DNA of 64,000 nt, from NCBI GenBank assembly GCA_014529385.2, contig CM043944.1:83562884-83626883 (forward strand), given 5' to 3'. Shown here one piece after another: positions 11,325-23,423 of this stretch. The translations under genes and the position numbers were made by a program. Each line of letters begins with the position of its first letter. Position 1 is the stretch's first letter. The notes beneath the pieces were generated by a model. The model was not told where the DNA came from. It did no database searches and was given only the letters and a program-made list of their open reading frames with translations. The DNA is from Adiantum capillus-veneris (Eukaryota > Streptophyta > Polypodiopsida > Polypodiales > Pteridaceae).

Positions 11325-11855
11325 ATGAAAAATGTATGCACAAACAAGCCTTGGGCTGATGTATGTGGTAGCAATGTGGTTTCTAATTCCTCATTCATGC
11401 AAGATATGGTTCAAATAAAAAATGTTGAGAATGTGGATGTGGAGGAGTTGAAGGAACAGGAGCGACGTTCCAAGAACATTGTTATTCGTGAAATTCCCAA
11501 AGAGAAGCTAGAGACACCTCCTTCTCTTGCCATTCTTATCGAAGATTTCTTCAAAACCCACTTTCGCATGTCCAAAGTTATGGTCTATGGAGCACATAGA
11601 GTGGGGAAGCAAGGAGCTCCTTGCTTGGGAGAACGGCCAATTGTATGCACCATGCCGGAAGAGATCAAGCGAAAAATTATGCTTGATAATAGTTTGATCT
11701 ATTTGAGGGATACAAAATGTTTTGTATGTGAAGATTGCACTATTAAGCAACAAAATATGCGTCGCAAGGCATATAAGGAAAAGAATAAGAAAAGCAAAGA
11801 GATCTCTCACAAAGAAAATGTGCCCAAGGAGGAGGCAAATCCCTCAAGCAAATAG
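11325..11855 (+). CDS. LINE ORF1 protein (L1-type RNA-binding/nucleic-acid chaperone)
   Basis: An uninterrupted 176-codon frame from ATG 11325 to TAG. A central region resembles the L1 ORF1 fold: ERRSKNIVIREIPKE (about residues 46-60), VYGAHRVGKQG (about 87-97) and RPIVCTMPEEIKRKIML (about 104-120), followed by a lysine-rich tail. In L1 elements ORF1 binds element RNA in the ribonucleoprotein particle. It lies 40 bp upstream of the ORF2 region, the usual arrangement. Shorter than mammalian ORF1p and lacking an obvious coiled coil, as common for plant LINEs. It may still be non-functional since ORF2 is broken. Confidence 0.72.
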   Translation: MKNVCTNKPWADVCGSNVVSNSSFMQDMVQIKNVENVDVEELKEQERRSKNIVIREIPKEKLETPPSLAILIEDFFKTHFRMSKVMVYGAHRVGKQGAPCLGERPIVCTMPEEIKRKIMLDNSLIYLRDTKCFVCEDCTIKQQNMRRKAYKEKNKKSKEISHKENVPKEEANPSSK

Positions 11856-11889
11856 GGATGCGTGACCTATGAGACCGAGTTACAATTGA

Positions 11890-14800
11890 AAATATGATTT
11901 TGGAATTGTAATGGATACCCATGGAATGCAGGGGTTGGCATTAATGAACTAACAAGCAACACAGATGTTGTACTTCTTGTTGAAACTTGGGAGCATGATA
12001 CACAAAGGATTAACGGCTTGGAGAATTACAATGTACATTTATTGATGTGGTCAAAGAATGTTAAGCAACGAAGAGGACAAGGAGGGATAGCATGTATGGT
12101 TAAGAAAGGATTGGAAGATATTGTATCAATTGTGAAAGATGAGAAGTATAAACGTTATGTATGGATGAAAACTATGACACCAAAAAGAGCACCCATTTCT
12201 GTAGCCGGTTGCTACATTCCTCATCATGATTCCCCCTTTTATGCTTGCATAGATAGAGATCAGCCATTTTTTGATTTAGAAGAGGACATTGTTTATTTCA
12301 AAGGTAAAGGTGATGTTATTGTATTTGGGGATATGAATGCTCGTAGAAAAACATTGCAACATGATACTCAAAAATTTGATATGCCATACATTTCAAGGGA
12401 GTTGGAGGAAGTTCACTTGTATGATCGTTCTTCAATGGATAAGAAAGAGCCGGATCACTATGGAAAGTTACTTTTACACATGTGTAATAGCACGTGTATG
12501 CTCATTGCTAATGGTGTATCTTTGTGGAGTGGAACCAATGGATTTCATGTAGGAGACATAATGGGGATAGTGTGATTGACTATATGCTACTCTCCGAAGC
12601 CATCATGTATCGCATAAAGAGTTTTATGTTTGGCCAATGGACCCCGAAATCTAACCATCGCACCTTATGTATTGACCTTTCATGTGGAGAAGAAACTAAG
12701 CTTGATAATCTCTACCAATGTACATTGAAATGGTTGAGCAAAAATTATGGATGAAGAAGCTTCAATATGATTGCACCATTGGAAACATGGAAGATTTCAA
12801 GAAATGTTCTTGTGCCAAAGAATGCTTTGCTATAAAGCATCTCCATGGTATCAACAAAGATAGATCAAGCAAAAGGTGGTTTGATAAAGAATGTTAAGAT
12901 GCTCGAAAGTCCTTGATAAAGCTTGATGCAACTATGGACAAAGACAACTATCAAAGTCATTTGCATACATACAAGGCATTGATTCAAAAGAAGAGAAGAA
13001 GATGGGAAGTAAAGCAACAAGTTTTTCAAGTCCAAGAAAAGGCACATGCATGTGGAAGATTTTGGAGAAACTTGAGGGGCAAGCGGGTTGAGAATTTTGG
13101 TAAGTTGAGTCTTGTGGATATGTACACACATTGTAGGAAATTATATGAACAAGCAAATGCTGAAAAAATGCCATTTTATGGTTCACTCCCATGTATGCCC
13201 TCTATTTGTACTATTGAGGATGTATACGGTGGGCTTGACAAGTTGGCCACTCGTAAAGCGGGAGATCTTCAAGGTATCAAGCCGGATATGATCAAATGGA
13301 CGGGAGATTTTACCCATGAGCGGATGTGTGATATGTTCAACTTTGCACTTCGACATGGTATGCCTTATGATGGAGTACTAATTGGGTTAAGCCTTTGCAT
13401 AAAGGAGGGGATGTAAAGAATGTAAACAACTACCAGACTATAATTATTGGGTCTCTTATGGCAGAGTTGTTTGGGTGTATAATGGAGATAAAATTGAGTG
13501 ATTGGGCTGAAGAGAATGACAAGCGTGCAAAGGGACAAGCGGGTTTTCATCGATGCCATAGCACCATTGATCATCTTGTCACTGTTCGTGTTCTCATGGA
13601 GGAAAGTCGGTTCAAAGGCAAGCGATTGTATTGTTGTTTTGTGGACTTTAAGAAAGCCTTTGATATGATTCCATGTAACAATTTGTGGAGAAGGATGGAA
13701 GAACTCCAAGTGACAAGTAGTTTATGCTTGCGGTTTCTCAAATCTATGAGAAGGTGATTTGTCAATTGCGCATGGAAAGAGAAATTTCAAAATATTTTGT
13801 AAGCACTATTGGGGTTAAACAAGGAAGTCTGTTGTCACCAACTCTCTTTGGTCTATGCATCGATCAATTGAAACAAATGGTACTTGAATTTATGCAAGAA
13901 GAAGGCATTGAAGAGGTCACTATCTGCAATGCGGTAATCATGATTTTTTTGTATGCGGATGATGTAGTGCTTCTAGCACACACTTGAGAAGATGCACAAA
14001 AGCTTATGGTTGTCCTTGAGAGCTTTTGCTTGCATAGTGGGATGATTGTGAATGAATCCAAAACAAAGGTTATTCTTGTGAAAACCAACCATAAGGAGAA
14101 GCCATGCATTGTGTACAACAATGAGACACTTGAAGTAGTTGAGAGATTTAAGTGCCTTGGCCTTGAGGTTCCGTCCAATCACAAGTGGCATGAATGTGCT
14201 ATGCGTTGTATGGAAGCGAGAAAGAGAGCATATTATGCATTTGAGAATATGTGTAATGCGGGAAACATCAAGTGTTGGGTTCTCAAGAAGTATCTTTTTG
14301 ATGCATTGGTGACACCGGTTCTTCTTTATGGAGTTGAAGTGTGGGGCGGGAGCATGTCAAAGTCTACTTGGAAAGAGTTTGAGAATGTCCAAAAGCGTTT
14401 TCTTACAAACTTTCTCCAAGTGAAGACACAAACACCATATATGATCCTACTTCTCAAGTCGGGATGTCTTCCAATTGAGGTTATGGGCATGGAAAGAGTT
14501 GTGGAGTACATGATAAAGATGCATCAAAACCCCTCACATCGACTTCCTACAATTGCATGGGAAGCAAGCAAAAAAGTTCAAAAGACACATAAAAGCAAGA
14601 TCTTGAGCACGGGATGGATGCAAGACATAAAGAAGTGGTTTGGGAGATGGGATGCATTCCACTTGCTACATGATGCTTCAATTCACCCCCAAGTGATGAA
14701 GCTTTTCTACAACGCCAATGTATTATGGCTTAGGAGAAATCCGGTGGGTCACGCTTCATACATTACACCACCCATATTGCCCCCAACTACAAAACCATGT

Positions 14801-15100
14801 TCTTCCCTGAAAGAGGAAACCGTACTCACACATACATGCTTGAGCCTATCCCCTTGTCGGCGATACGCACTATCACAGGCATTCGTCTTAGCTCCCATTT
14901 CCTTCGATGCGAGACAGGGCATTGGGGCAATGAAGAAGAGTCAAATTGAATCTGCACATTATGCTCACTGCAAGTTCGAGAGTCTGAGTACCACACACTA
15001 CTAGAGTGCTCAGCTTTTGGTCACATCCGAACTTGCTTCTCTCACATTTTCAGCCATGATGTAGACCTACACACTTTCCTCTCCTAGCCAAAGTGTGGGC
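11890..15100 (+). pseudogene. LINE ORF2: endonuclease, reverse transcriptase, Cys/His tail (broken)
   Basis: Endonuclease (APE type) from about 11893: FWNCNG, LLVETWEH near 11975, VFGDMNAR near 12333, and a terminal SNHRTL near 12645, with a frameshift around 12560. Reverse transcriptase from about 13390: KGQAGFHRCHSTIDHL, FVDFKKAFDMIP near 13640, GVKQGSLLSPTLF near 13815, and the catalytic FLYADDV near 13950. A TGA at 13985-13987 follows the active site, after which the frame continues to about 15003. A Cys/His motif (CTLC ... H ... C) appears in another frame at about 14955-15020. At least four frame breaks; the enzyme cannot be made intact. Confidence 0.88.
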
Positions 15101-15221
15101 TCTCTATTGCGACTCTCATCACCACAATTTTGGAGCATCAAGTCACTCATCAGCCATACACATACTACATCACATGTAACTTTGGTCCCATATGTCATAT
15201 TTGACCTCTGAGGACGATAAT

Positions 15222-15225
<4 letters not shown>

Positions 15226-15281
<56 letters not shown>
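15226..15281. repeat. (TC)n microsatellite after the LINE
   Basis: A TC run of about 56 bases directly after the presumed LINE 3' end. Confidence 0.95.
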
Positions 15282-15283
<2 letters not shown>

Positions 15284-15379
15284 CCCAAGGAGGGCCAAGG
15301 CTCGCTCTAAACCAAAGGAAAGAGTATTTTCCCATCTTTCTCTCTCGCTTCCAACCTTAGTGAAGGGAAGAAGGGAGGG

Positions 15380-16380
15380 GTAATTGAAGGGTCAATATCA
15401 CTTTCTTTTCCTTGATCTGTTTAATGAAGGAAAGCTGGAGAGAGATGAAGACAAACTTAATATATACTTTCAAAGTACCCTGTAGGAGCAAGGAAAGACA
15501 AACAAGATGGGTAATTGCTAAAGTTAAAGGGATAATACAAAAGCCTTTTGGAGGGGGGACTGGCTCCACATAAATCCGGTCCTCAACTGTTGTCATGTTT
15601 TCTAACTCTTTCTCTAAGTATAATGGTTATGTTGCTACCGCTAATTAAATTCACCCTCTATGTTCTCACAGTAGTCTCACAAAAATGCTCACTCTAATTC
15701 TCTTAATTCCACTATTCTCAAAGTTAATAGGCCATTTCCATTACACTGACAGCCATATGTGGGGTAGTTTGAGACTAGGTGGTTTGCAAGTGGGTATGAT
15801 GTGCTATATAATTATGCAATTAAGAAGGAGCATTTTGCAGCCCCGCTATAGGTGAAATCCATGATATGGTTCATGCAGTATGGAATGGCAGCTTTTCCAA
15901 ATTATGATAATTTGAAGACCAATTTTTGGCAAGATTTAGGGCATAAAAGACCCCTAAAGATGTCTTGAAGAAGATCAAGAAAATTAAACAAAAAGATTTA
16001 TTGATGGAAGATTATGCACAATACTTCAAGAATTTGATGAATAGAATGCAAGAAAATCAAAGACCCTCATGGGAGCAGTTGGGTGATTACTTCTGTAGAG
16101 GTTTAAGGAATCATCTTAAGAGTGCTATTGCAATTCATGCACCTCTCACCCAACCACGGGACTTTGGTACTTGGTGGATGTAGCAATGAGAGTTGAAAGA
16201 AGATATGGGACAAGTGAGCAAAGAAGAGTCAGAAGAAGAAATCCAAGCATTATTCAGATTTAGAAGAGGAATATTTTGATGAGGATCAAGATGAAGACGA
16301 AGATACTGATGAGGATTGATATGAAGATCAAGATTTTGATTCAGATGAGGAGTCAAAAATGATGATGAAGAAGATACCTG
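15380..16380 (+). mobile_element. Gypsy fragment F: LTR-like end and gag remnant
   Basis: 15535-15600 is a diverged version of the gypsy A/B LTR segment (CCTTTTGGAGGGGGGACTGG ... CTCAACTGTTGTC). After about 15746 comes a gag-like region on the plus strand: about 15900-16180 reads KKIKKIKQKDLLMEDYAQYF and WEQLGDYFCRGL, typical of a retrotransposon gag domain (15965-16183 open). This is followed by an Asp/Glu-rich stretch to 16330. The gag does not look like that of gypsy A or B, so two elements may be joined here. Confidence 0.6.
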
Positions 16381-16381
16381 A

Positions 16382-17204
16382 GTGCACACACATACTCACA
16401 TACGCACCACCATAGCCACTCATGCATGTTGGAGGGGGAGAGACGTCACACCACACTGTGTGACCCCTTTCTTTCTTCTCTATCTTATGCACTAAGGCAC
16501 AATACACATTGTACTTAGTGTTAGTGGCTCACACAAATGTATAGATGTACACATAGTATTAGTAGCAGTTAGTGATGGGCGATTGGCCACATGGCCATTA
16601 AACCTAACATTCTCCCACTTGATGGCCAATGTGGGAGACCATAAGAATGGAAACATACCAAATGTTCCTTGCCCTTTAGCACAAACCCTTCAGGTTGCTG
16701 CATATAAATCTCTTCCATGTAAGAAAGCTGTAATGACATCCATTTGATCAAGCTCCATATCTTCAGTGGCAACCAAAGAAAACAACATTCTCAGTGTGGT
16801 CATCTTGACCACTAGAGAAAAGATTTCCTAAAAATGGAAAGAATATGCATAATAAGTTGTCCATTGGGTTGTCTTTTCACATAAAGACATGGATCCTCAT
16901 ACTGCGCTTATAGCCTAGGGAACGTATGAATGCATCAAAATTTTGATACCATTGTTTGGATGATTGCTTCAAGCCATAGAGACTTTTCAGAAGCTTACAG
17001 ACAAATGTTCCTTGCCCTTTAGCACAAACCCTTCAGGTTGCTGCATATAAATCTCTTCCATGTAAGAAAGCTGTAATGACATCCATTTGATAAACTTGTG
17101 AGCAAGAGGTGACTCACAAGATCTAGCACAAAAGGGGTTAGTAGATGCGAATCGATTAGCATGACTAGGAAATATTAATCGCATTGCAAGATTTGATACT
17201 ACTT
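16382..17204 (-). mobile_element. Copia fragment D, a deletion derivative of the copia C family
   Basis: 16382-16609 matches the copia C LTR (right edge CCATTAAACCTAACA). It is followed by the family's polypurine tract (minus AAGTGGGAGAA) and then jumps to the reverse-transcriptase region 16651-16985, where the minus strand reads QLSYMEEIYMQQPEGFVLKG. A block of about 93 bases of that RT segment is repeated at 16999-17091. From 17093 to 17176 it joins repeat P, also seen at 42484-42575. No intact frame. Confidence 0.82.
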
Positions 17205-17367
17205 GTTAGAATTGGGGTGCTCTACCCTAAGCGTCATTAGTGAGCTAGGCTATGGTGGATGAAACCTTAAGCTCCACACGATGAGGGTTAGGGTTAGAGC
17301 AATGGAAATTAGGGTTAGGCTAGAGATCTTTCCCACAAGTTGGGCTTACCCCAACAGTAGGCGTATG

Positions 17368-17370
<3 letters not shown>
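17205..17370. other. Unassigned short stretch
   Basis: TGTTAGAATTGGGG at 17205 follows a minus-strand TAGTATCAAAT motif and could be the edge of another copia LTR; no partner copy was found. Confidence 0.3.
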
Positions 17371-17452
<82 letters not shown>

Positions 17453-17455
17453 GCA
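17371..17455. repeat. (GA)n microsatellite
   Basis: A GA run of about 85 bases with one GC interruption near 17440. The RE-repeat open frame across it is an artefact. Confidence 0.93.
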
Positions 17456-17549
17456 AAAGAGCTACAAAGCTATCACTCTGTTTTGCTACACAGATGAAGT
17501 TTCTCTTTGCACCGAATGGAACCTTCATGTGCACAAAGTTAACAAGAGC

Positions 17550-17572
17550 GGGGGGGGGGGGGGGGGGGGGGG
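17550..17572. repeat. Poly-G tract (23 G)
   Basis: A homopolymer of 23 guanines; length may be unreliable in any assembly. Confidence 0.9.
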
Positions 17573-18021
17573 TTCCTTCTTAATTAATGATTTTTTTGAC
17601 AAATGAAGCTAATAAAATTGAAAAATAAAATTAATCGCCATTGATGTACGGCGTCATGCGAGGCGAGGGACAAACGGGGAAGGGGCGCGACATGTCGGGC
17701 GAGGGTAAAGGACGTGCACAAGGGAGGTAGGTGCTATGAGAGGGGTCAGGCAAGAGTAAGGATGAGAGGAAAGCATGCAATGGAGCTGCCAACCGTGGGA
17801 GCTTTTTGTTATCGTATGGGTAGCCTTTTGCAGCAAGGTGATGTGGATGGTGGGTTGGCTATGGGAATCGTTGCAGAGCAAAGGTTATTTAGCCTGTGTG
17901 AGTCCGACCCTTCCATCCCCTTTTAGAGGGTGAGAGAACTGAATTTCAAGGCACGGACGCAAGGATGAAATTCAAAGAATTGAGAAGATATCCTCCTATG
18001 AGAAGATATTGGGTCATGGTC

Positions 18022-18116
<95 letters not shown>

Positions 18117-19450
18117 CTCTCACGTGCAGACTTGCAGATGGAAAAAGAGACGATTTGTGTGTCATACCTGACAAATTCTCTAGCAAGTCTAGAGAAGAAG
18201 GATATGTGTTGTGTGGTTGATGATGACATCAGCATCGAGAGAATCAGTATCTAATGCACTGACAGACATCGTGGGTGTGGGGGGGCGGGGGTTTCCAAGT
18301 AGGCATCACAAGACAGATGCTTGCACTTTGTCAATTTAGCAGGGCATGCTGAAGAGCGCAGAGTGCACGGGAGAGCTTGTTGTGTGACAGCAGTAGAGGC
18401 GATGGTGGGCGCGACAAACATGGCAAGAGAAAAAAAAAATGGAATCTCAAATAAGATTCTCATTAATACATACAAAGTGGAGCATTAGGGATACCTCCCA
18501 AGCAGGTAATTTTTTGAATTGTTTAAATAGTCAAAATAAGTCCCTAGATATGTGGGTCAACAATTCTCAATTTCCTCCCTTCATTTAGTTACATGTCAGA
18601 AATGCAAGTTTTTGTGGTTCAATTTTCATTGGGAAGAGCCCTCACTACTGTACTCCATAATCAACTATAATTCCAACTCCCTTGGTCATTTCAATTGCAC
18701 TACGTCTATAAATTTATTTTAATTATGTTTTAAGCTAATTGTGGTCTAGACAGAGCGCACACACCAAGGAAAATTCACATGACAATGCACCAAGCTTTTG
18801 ATCACACCACATGTACCTCTATGCTTGAAGATTGTACTTAGAAATGTATCTCTATTTGTTTGTTTCTGTCCCAATCTAGAGAGCATATGTGCCATGGAAG
18901 ATCTAGATGAAAATGCACCAAGGCTTAGATTGCACCATGTATACCTCTATGCTTGAGATTTCTTTATGCAATCTCGAGAGCATAAAGTCCCACATATCCA
19001 TGACCACCAGGAGTAGTTTGTCATGGTAGTTGACCTCCAGCCCCAATACAATCGCAACAAGTAATTGCAATGCAAAATATGTGGGCGCTTGCAAATGGTG
19101 AGCCCAGGGGATTCACTAGTAGTACTAGGGAGATGTCACTTGTGTGTGTGTTCAAACTACCTTATTTACCCCTATGCACAGGACTTCCCTCTATAAAATC
19201 TACATTTTTTTTGGCCTTACAAAACCCCCCAATTGCACATTTACGTGATAGCATATGATAACCCTTAGTGAATACCCCGGGATGGTGAGCTTGCTCCATT
19301 TTGCATCACATGTAGTAGGTATGCATGTTGCCTCATGGCAGCATGTGTGCAATTCGCCAACGGAAGAAGTGATCTAATTGGGAAAGTTCTAGGATCAATG
19401 TGAGTCACTATGACAAGAGAGTGAGGACAACAAATTATTGTGATACCACC
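17573..19450. other. No gene recognised; (TC)n tract and a weak internal duplication
   Basis: A (TC)n run of about 96 bases lies at 18026-18121. Two similar blocks of about 100 bases (AATGCACCAAG ... ACCTCTATGCTTGA) occur at about 18784 and 18908. A minus-strand TGGTATCA at 19441-19448 adjoins repeat Q. The remaining sequence matches nothing else in the window and encodes no domain I know. Confidence 0.5.
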
Positions 19451-19807
19451 ATAAGATACAAGAGAAACTCAAGGCGTATGTAGGAAAGCACTTTTTGTCC
19501 CTGGAAGTAGTTAGAAACGATAGACTACTGGAAAGTGCTTCGGTGGACTGCTAAAAAGTGATTCTGAAATACTTGTAAGTACTTTCAAAAATTGCGTAAA
19601 ATAGGTTTTAAGCACTCTAACAATTGTAATAAAGTCCTACATATGTGTAGTATGAAGTAGCACTGACAAAGCACTTTGAGAAGTGCTTTTAAAGTAATTT
19701 CTAGAAATCTGCTGTAAAGTGCCATTTGAGCAATTTCAAGTAGTGTTGGGTGATCCCCAAAACACATGTGTGAGTGTGTTGCTTGGCCAATAGCACTCAA
19801 TAACTCA

Positions 19808-19838
<31 letters not shown>

Positions 19839-20640
19839 TTGGGTAATCCCTCCACAGCTATACATAAATTGACGCGTTTTAACACATGGATCCAAATTTA
19901 TGGCCAACAATGTATAGCCATGTACGTGTTTGCATGTCTGTCTCGCAGTGGGGACTATGCAAGTCCTCTTACATGTGTATGGATCTCTATTTTCACATGG
20001 GGGACTATTACCCTACTCAGAGAGTGTTCTTTATGGCCTAATGTATTGTCAAACAAGTATGGATTTATCTATGGTCACATATTTGGTCGTACGTTGTGGG
20101 ATAGGGTGATGTTTATGGTCATATATGTATGGAGTTCCATAAGTATTCGTCATGCAAATGTTGATATGGCAAACACGACTTTGTTGGTCATGTCAAGGGT
20201 CAAATACTTATGAGGTCACATGTGTGGGTCTTAGGAGGTTGGACACAACCATCTATGTGGTCATGTATGTTGATGGTCCTCCCAATCTCTTGTCCGTTGG
20301 TGGTTGCAAAGATCGTTGTAAGAGGCGTGAATGTACGCGTGCCTTCTAGGGATAGATAGATGGGATGTTTCATATTCTAGTACTTTCCGGTGCTGACTGT
20401 AGAGCTGCCTTGATTCCACACTGTTTCAAAGTTTCCATTATCCCGTAGATCTGCTCACAGAAAGTGGTAAAATTAGCAGATCTTGTTCGCAGGTCGCAAC
20501 ATGATCGCTACGTAAACATGTAGAATCCAAGGATGTTAGGAGTATGGAGAGAGAACGTAACTCGTAAGAGAATCCGTTACGGCAGCAGAGGTTGCCCGTG
20601 CTGTATCCCGTTAATTCATGATTGTGAGAGGCCTGTGCGG
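19451..20640. repeat. Dispersed repeat Q, copy 2
   Basis: Parallels 1-1534 from ATAAGATACAAGAG to the GCCCGTGCTGTATCCC region, with small indels. The (TC)n tract is at 19806-19834. It lacks the internal tandem duplication of copy 1. Its left edge abuts a minus-strand TGGTATCA, suggesting a minus-strand 5' LTR; this is inferred only. Confidence 0.65.
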
Positions 20641-21589
20641 AACAGGCCTTCCAAAAATTGTCCGAAGCCCCCTTGGGAGAGAGCCGCGGACGGGGTTTGG
20701 AAATAGTTTTCAACCAGCAATTGACGCGTCTCGGGAAACCCTCACTAACTGCGTCATTGCCCCAAGCGCAAAGATAAAGAATCCACGAGGGTCCTGAAGC
20801 AATATATACCTGCTTTCATCTGCGCCTTCGCCTGTGGGGTTAATAAAAGTGCACTGCCGTGCCCTCCACATCCTAAGGAATCGACCCGAGCCCTACTTGA
20901 AAGATGAGCAAGCTCTATCACATCCTCATGAGTTTTTTGGTTAATGATTATCGACCCAAACATGTGCTGCCCTACTTGAAAGATGAGAAGGCTCTATTTA
21001 ACACGAAGTAGGCTGCGGGCTCCTTGAAGCTCTGACCCACGCTCCTCTAGCCTCAGCACATAGAATAAGCCAAGTGTGGTAGATCGGTTGTGCCATTTCC
21101 CTCTTGAATAGCAGGTCTTCAGTTCAACTCTCCTCGTCGGATAGATCTTTAAGGTCTCTTGGGATAGTTTCCTAGGATGTTAAAATACTTTTCTTCTTCT
21201 TCTCTACCCAAATCGTGTCAAGTCATGTCTTACCCTCCCCTCCGGTTGAACTCCGGAGCCACTACTCTCCTAACTAACTCGGAGGCTAATTAGCATAAGG
21301 TTTCATCAATTAAGTGTGTGCATAACTTGCATCTCAAAGCATTCAGCATTTTAATAAATTTCCTACACTAGTTGAGCTTATCACCACCATTGCCCGATTC
21401 GTTCATCAATTTTTCGCAATCCATGGTCAATTTATGCTGATTGTTGTAAGGCACAACTAGCATTTGGAATACCCTCTTTGCATTTTTCATTTGTGCTCAT
21501 TTTCAACTACTTTGCACATTCATTTCTCCCTTGTTAATGTTCATTCCATCTTACAACTTGTGTGTGCCATACTCTAAAGCCCCTAATTA
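20641..21589. other. No gene recognised; GC-richer segment
   Basis: 20640-21140 is visibly richer in GC than its neighbours (for example CCGAAGCCCCCTTGGGAGAG). CTACTTGAAAGATGAG(C/A)A occurs twice, near 20894 and 20972. No protein, tRNA or rRNA could be supported; an organelle-derived insert is possible but unproven. 21140-21589 is unremarkable. Confidence 0.3.
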
Positions 21590-21797
21590 TCGAAATTGCA
21601 AGTCATTTAAGTCTTCAATTGTACATCCAAAGACCCCTCCTTCTCAAACCTCCAATAGAGCTCTTAAGCAGCCATGAACCCTTATCTTAAAATTAGGTGT
21701 GTGTGCTTCAGTGTGTTGGCCACCCCCTCCCTAATTAAACAAACCTATTTTGATTCATCTGTGGTGAGAGGTCCTTCAAGTTGACTTGTCAAGTTCT

Positions 21798-22208
21798 CTA
21801 CAGTTGTGGAGCGCTTTGTGCACGTGGTTTGAACCTTCCATAGTCAAAGGGACTTCGCACTCCGACTTTGTAGAGTTGCTTCTTCAGACTTATTTTGATT
21901 TTCTTAGTTTTTTCTCCAAACTTCTTTTCTAAAATGTCCCAAGCTTCGTTTGCATGATCGCATTCATCCATAAAATGTACGTAATTATCATGCAGAGAAG
22001 TGATTATGATGCCTAAATCTTGTTCATCTTCGGCTTGGACTTGTGCGCTAATTATGATGGAAGTTGTAGCTCTAGTTACGGGTTTTGTTTGCATTAAAGG
22101 TACCTTGACTATTGCTTATAAGTTCTTTTTCATCAAATACCCTCTCAATTTTGTCTGCCATGTATGAAATCCTTCACCGTCAAATTTATCTACTCCTTTC
22201 TCACCCAT
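21798..22208 (-). pseudogene. Copia-type gag remnant in repeat R copy 1
   Basis: Reading on the minus strand from ATG 22208 (MGEKG): a GFHTWQTKLRGYLMKKNL segment, then ITSLHDNYVHFMDECDHANE and WDILEKKFGEKTK, the pattern of the UBN2-type Gag domain of Ty1/copia elements. A stop interrupts it before the second part. No pol follows in this copy. Confidence 0.7.
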
Positions 22209-22583
22209 TGTCTAAGTAGAGGGGTCTTAGCTTTAGGAGACTCTCCTAATGCCAGTGTCTACCTCTTTACAACAAAATAATAATCACCAAAGTGATAGCA
22301 TACACAATATACAAAAGATTTAGCCAAAACCTACAAATTCAAGTACACTATTCACCAAACTTTGGGCGTAATTGCACTACTTGAAGATTGTTTTTGTCGA
22401 CTTCCTCAATGGGGTTGAATTCTGGTTAAACTTTGAGACACTAATGCTGAGGAGGTGGTTGCTTCGGTCTAAGATTTCTGCACCACTTTTCCCAATATTC
22501 TTGTCTTGAATTTTGAACTTTTTGTGCAGATGAAGCAATAGAATTCTCTTAATGTGGCTTTTGATTTCAAAGTTGTGTTGCCA

Positions 22584-23108
22584 CTAGCCATATAAGGATT
22601 TCATCAACTGATGTCGATGATATGTGTGAGGCCTCGTAAGGATGCCCTTTAGGTGGGCAGCCGGTATGGATAGCGCACAGCATTGGTTTAGCGCATAAAA
22701 TAACCTTCTCAGGGCAGCCTCACCTGTATGCAACGAAAGAGGGGCTACAACACTCATGAAGGCTCTATCAAAGGGTGAATGGGATAGAGCCATAACAAAA
22801 CAACAATCTATTGGTTGAGAGCTGCTCAAACGAGTTGAGAATCGGGTCAAAGCATTAGGGTCAAAAACTGCTAAAAAAGGGATGTTTAAGAATCTAGGAT
22901 TAAGTAATAGTCCAATAGTCAATTGATGCGTATACAAAAGTATGCCACTCTTTTTTCCTCTACCTTGAGTCTTTATGGTCCTATTTTGGTGGAAAACGAC
23001 TAAATTTCCCGTTTCTTTGGCTAAAATCGCTATATCTAGGTGTTTTCGGTGGCTAACATTAAAGTTTGGGTCCAAAGTACTAGCCTTTTGTTCCATTTTA
23101 TATTTCAC
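22584..23108 (-). pseudogene. Unrecognised conserved frame in repeat R copy 1
   Basis: A 174-codon frame whose last 90 residues are also open at 62746-62480 (FDRAF, EAALRRLFYALNQCCALS). Conservation of frame in two copies suggests former coding. There is a weak resemblance to the C-terminal part of the second plus-strand protein of the histone-bearing element (around 55400-55560), seen only by eye. Function unknown. Confidence 0.35.
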
Positions 23109-23423
23109 AAAATCAAGCTAGAAGATATGAATTTCCCTTTTCATGCTCTAAAAACAACGCCATTATGATAAATCACCTAGTTTTTTCAAACACCTACTTT
23201 TTTCACATTCCCTCCATTTTGTGAGAGTTTTTTCTATTTTTGTTGCATTTCAAGTCACACACTCTTCCTCTCTAATATTTGAGATTCCATGGCACCCACT
23301 ACACGTCGTCCTTCTCAGAGTATAACTTCTTGTGATTTTCATACCATCAGAGAAATAGTCTTTGAGAACCCATGTCTTTTTTGTGAATGACTGGGTAACA
23401 ATGCTCCCTTCATGCCAAGGTGT

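Larger units (their letters stand above)
11160..15230 (+). mobile_element. L1-like non-LTR retrotransposon (LINE)
   Basis: Two reading frames in L1 order: an RNA-binding ORF1, then a long ORF2 with endonuclease, reverse transcriptase and a C-terminal Cys/His motif. There are no LTRs. The 3' end is taken near GATAATAAAATC just before a (TC)n tract at 15226. Several frameshifts and stops make it inactive. Limits at both ends are approximate because no target-site duplication was found. Confidence 0.85.

Noticed and set aside
21090-21150. Possible tRNA (GTTCAACTCTCCT resembles a T-arm)
   Set aside because: No matching acceptor stem, D-arm or anticodon arm could be built around it.
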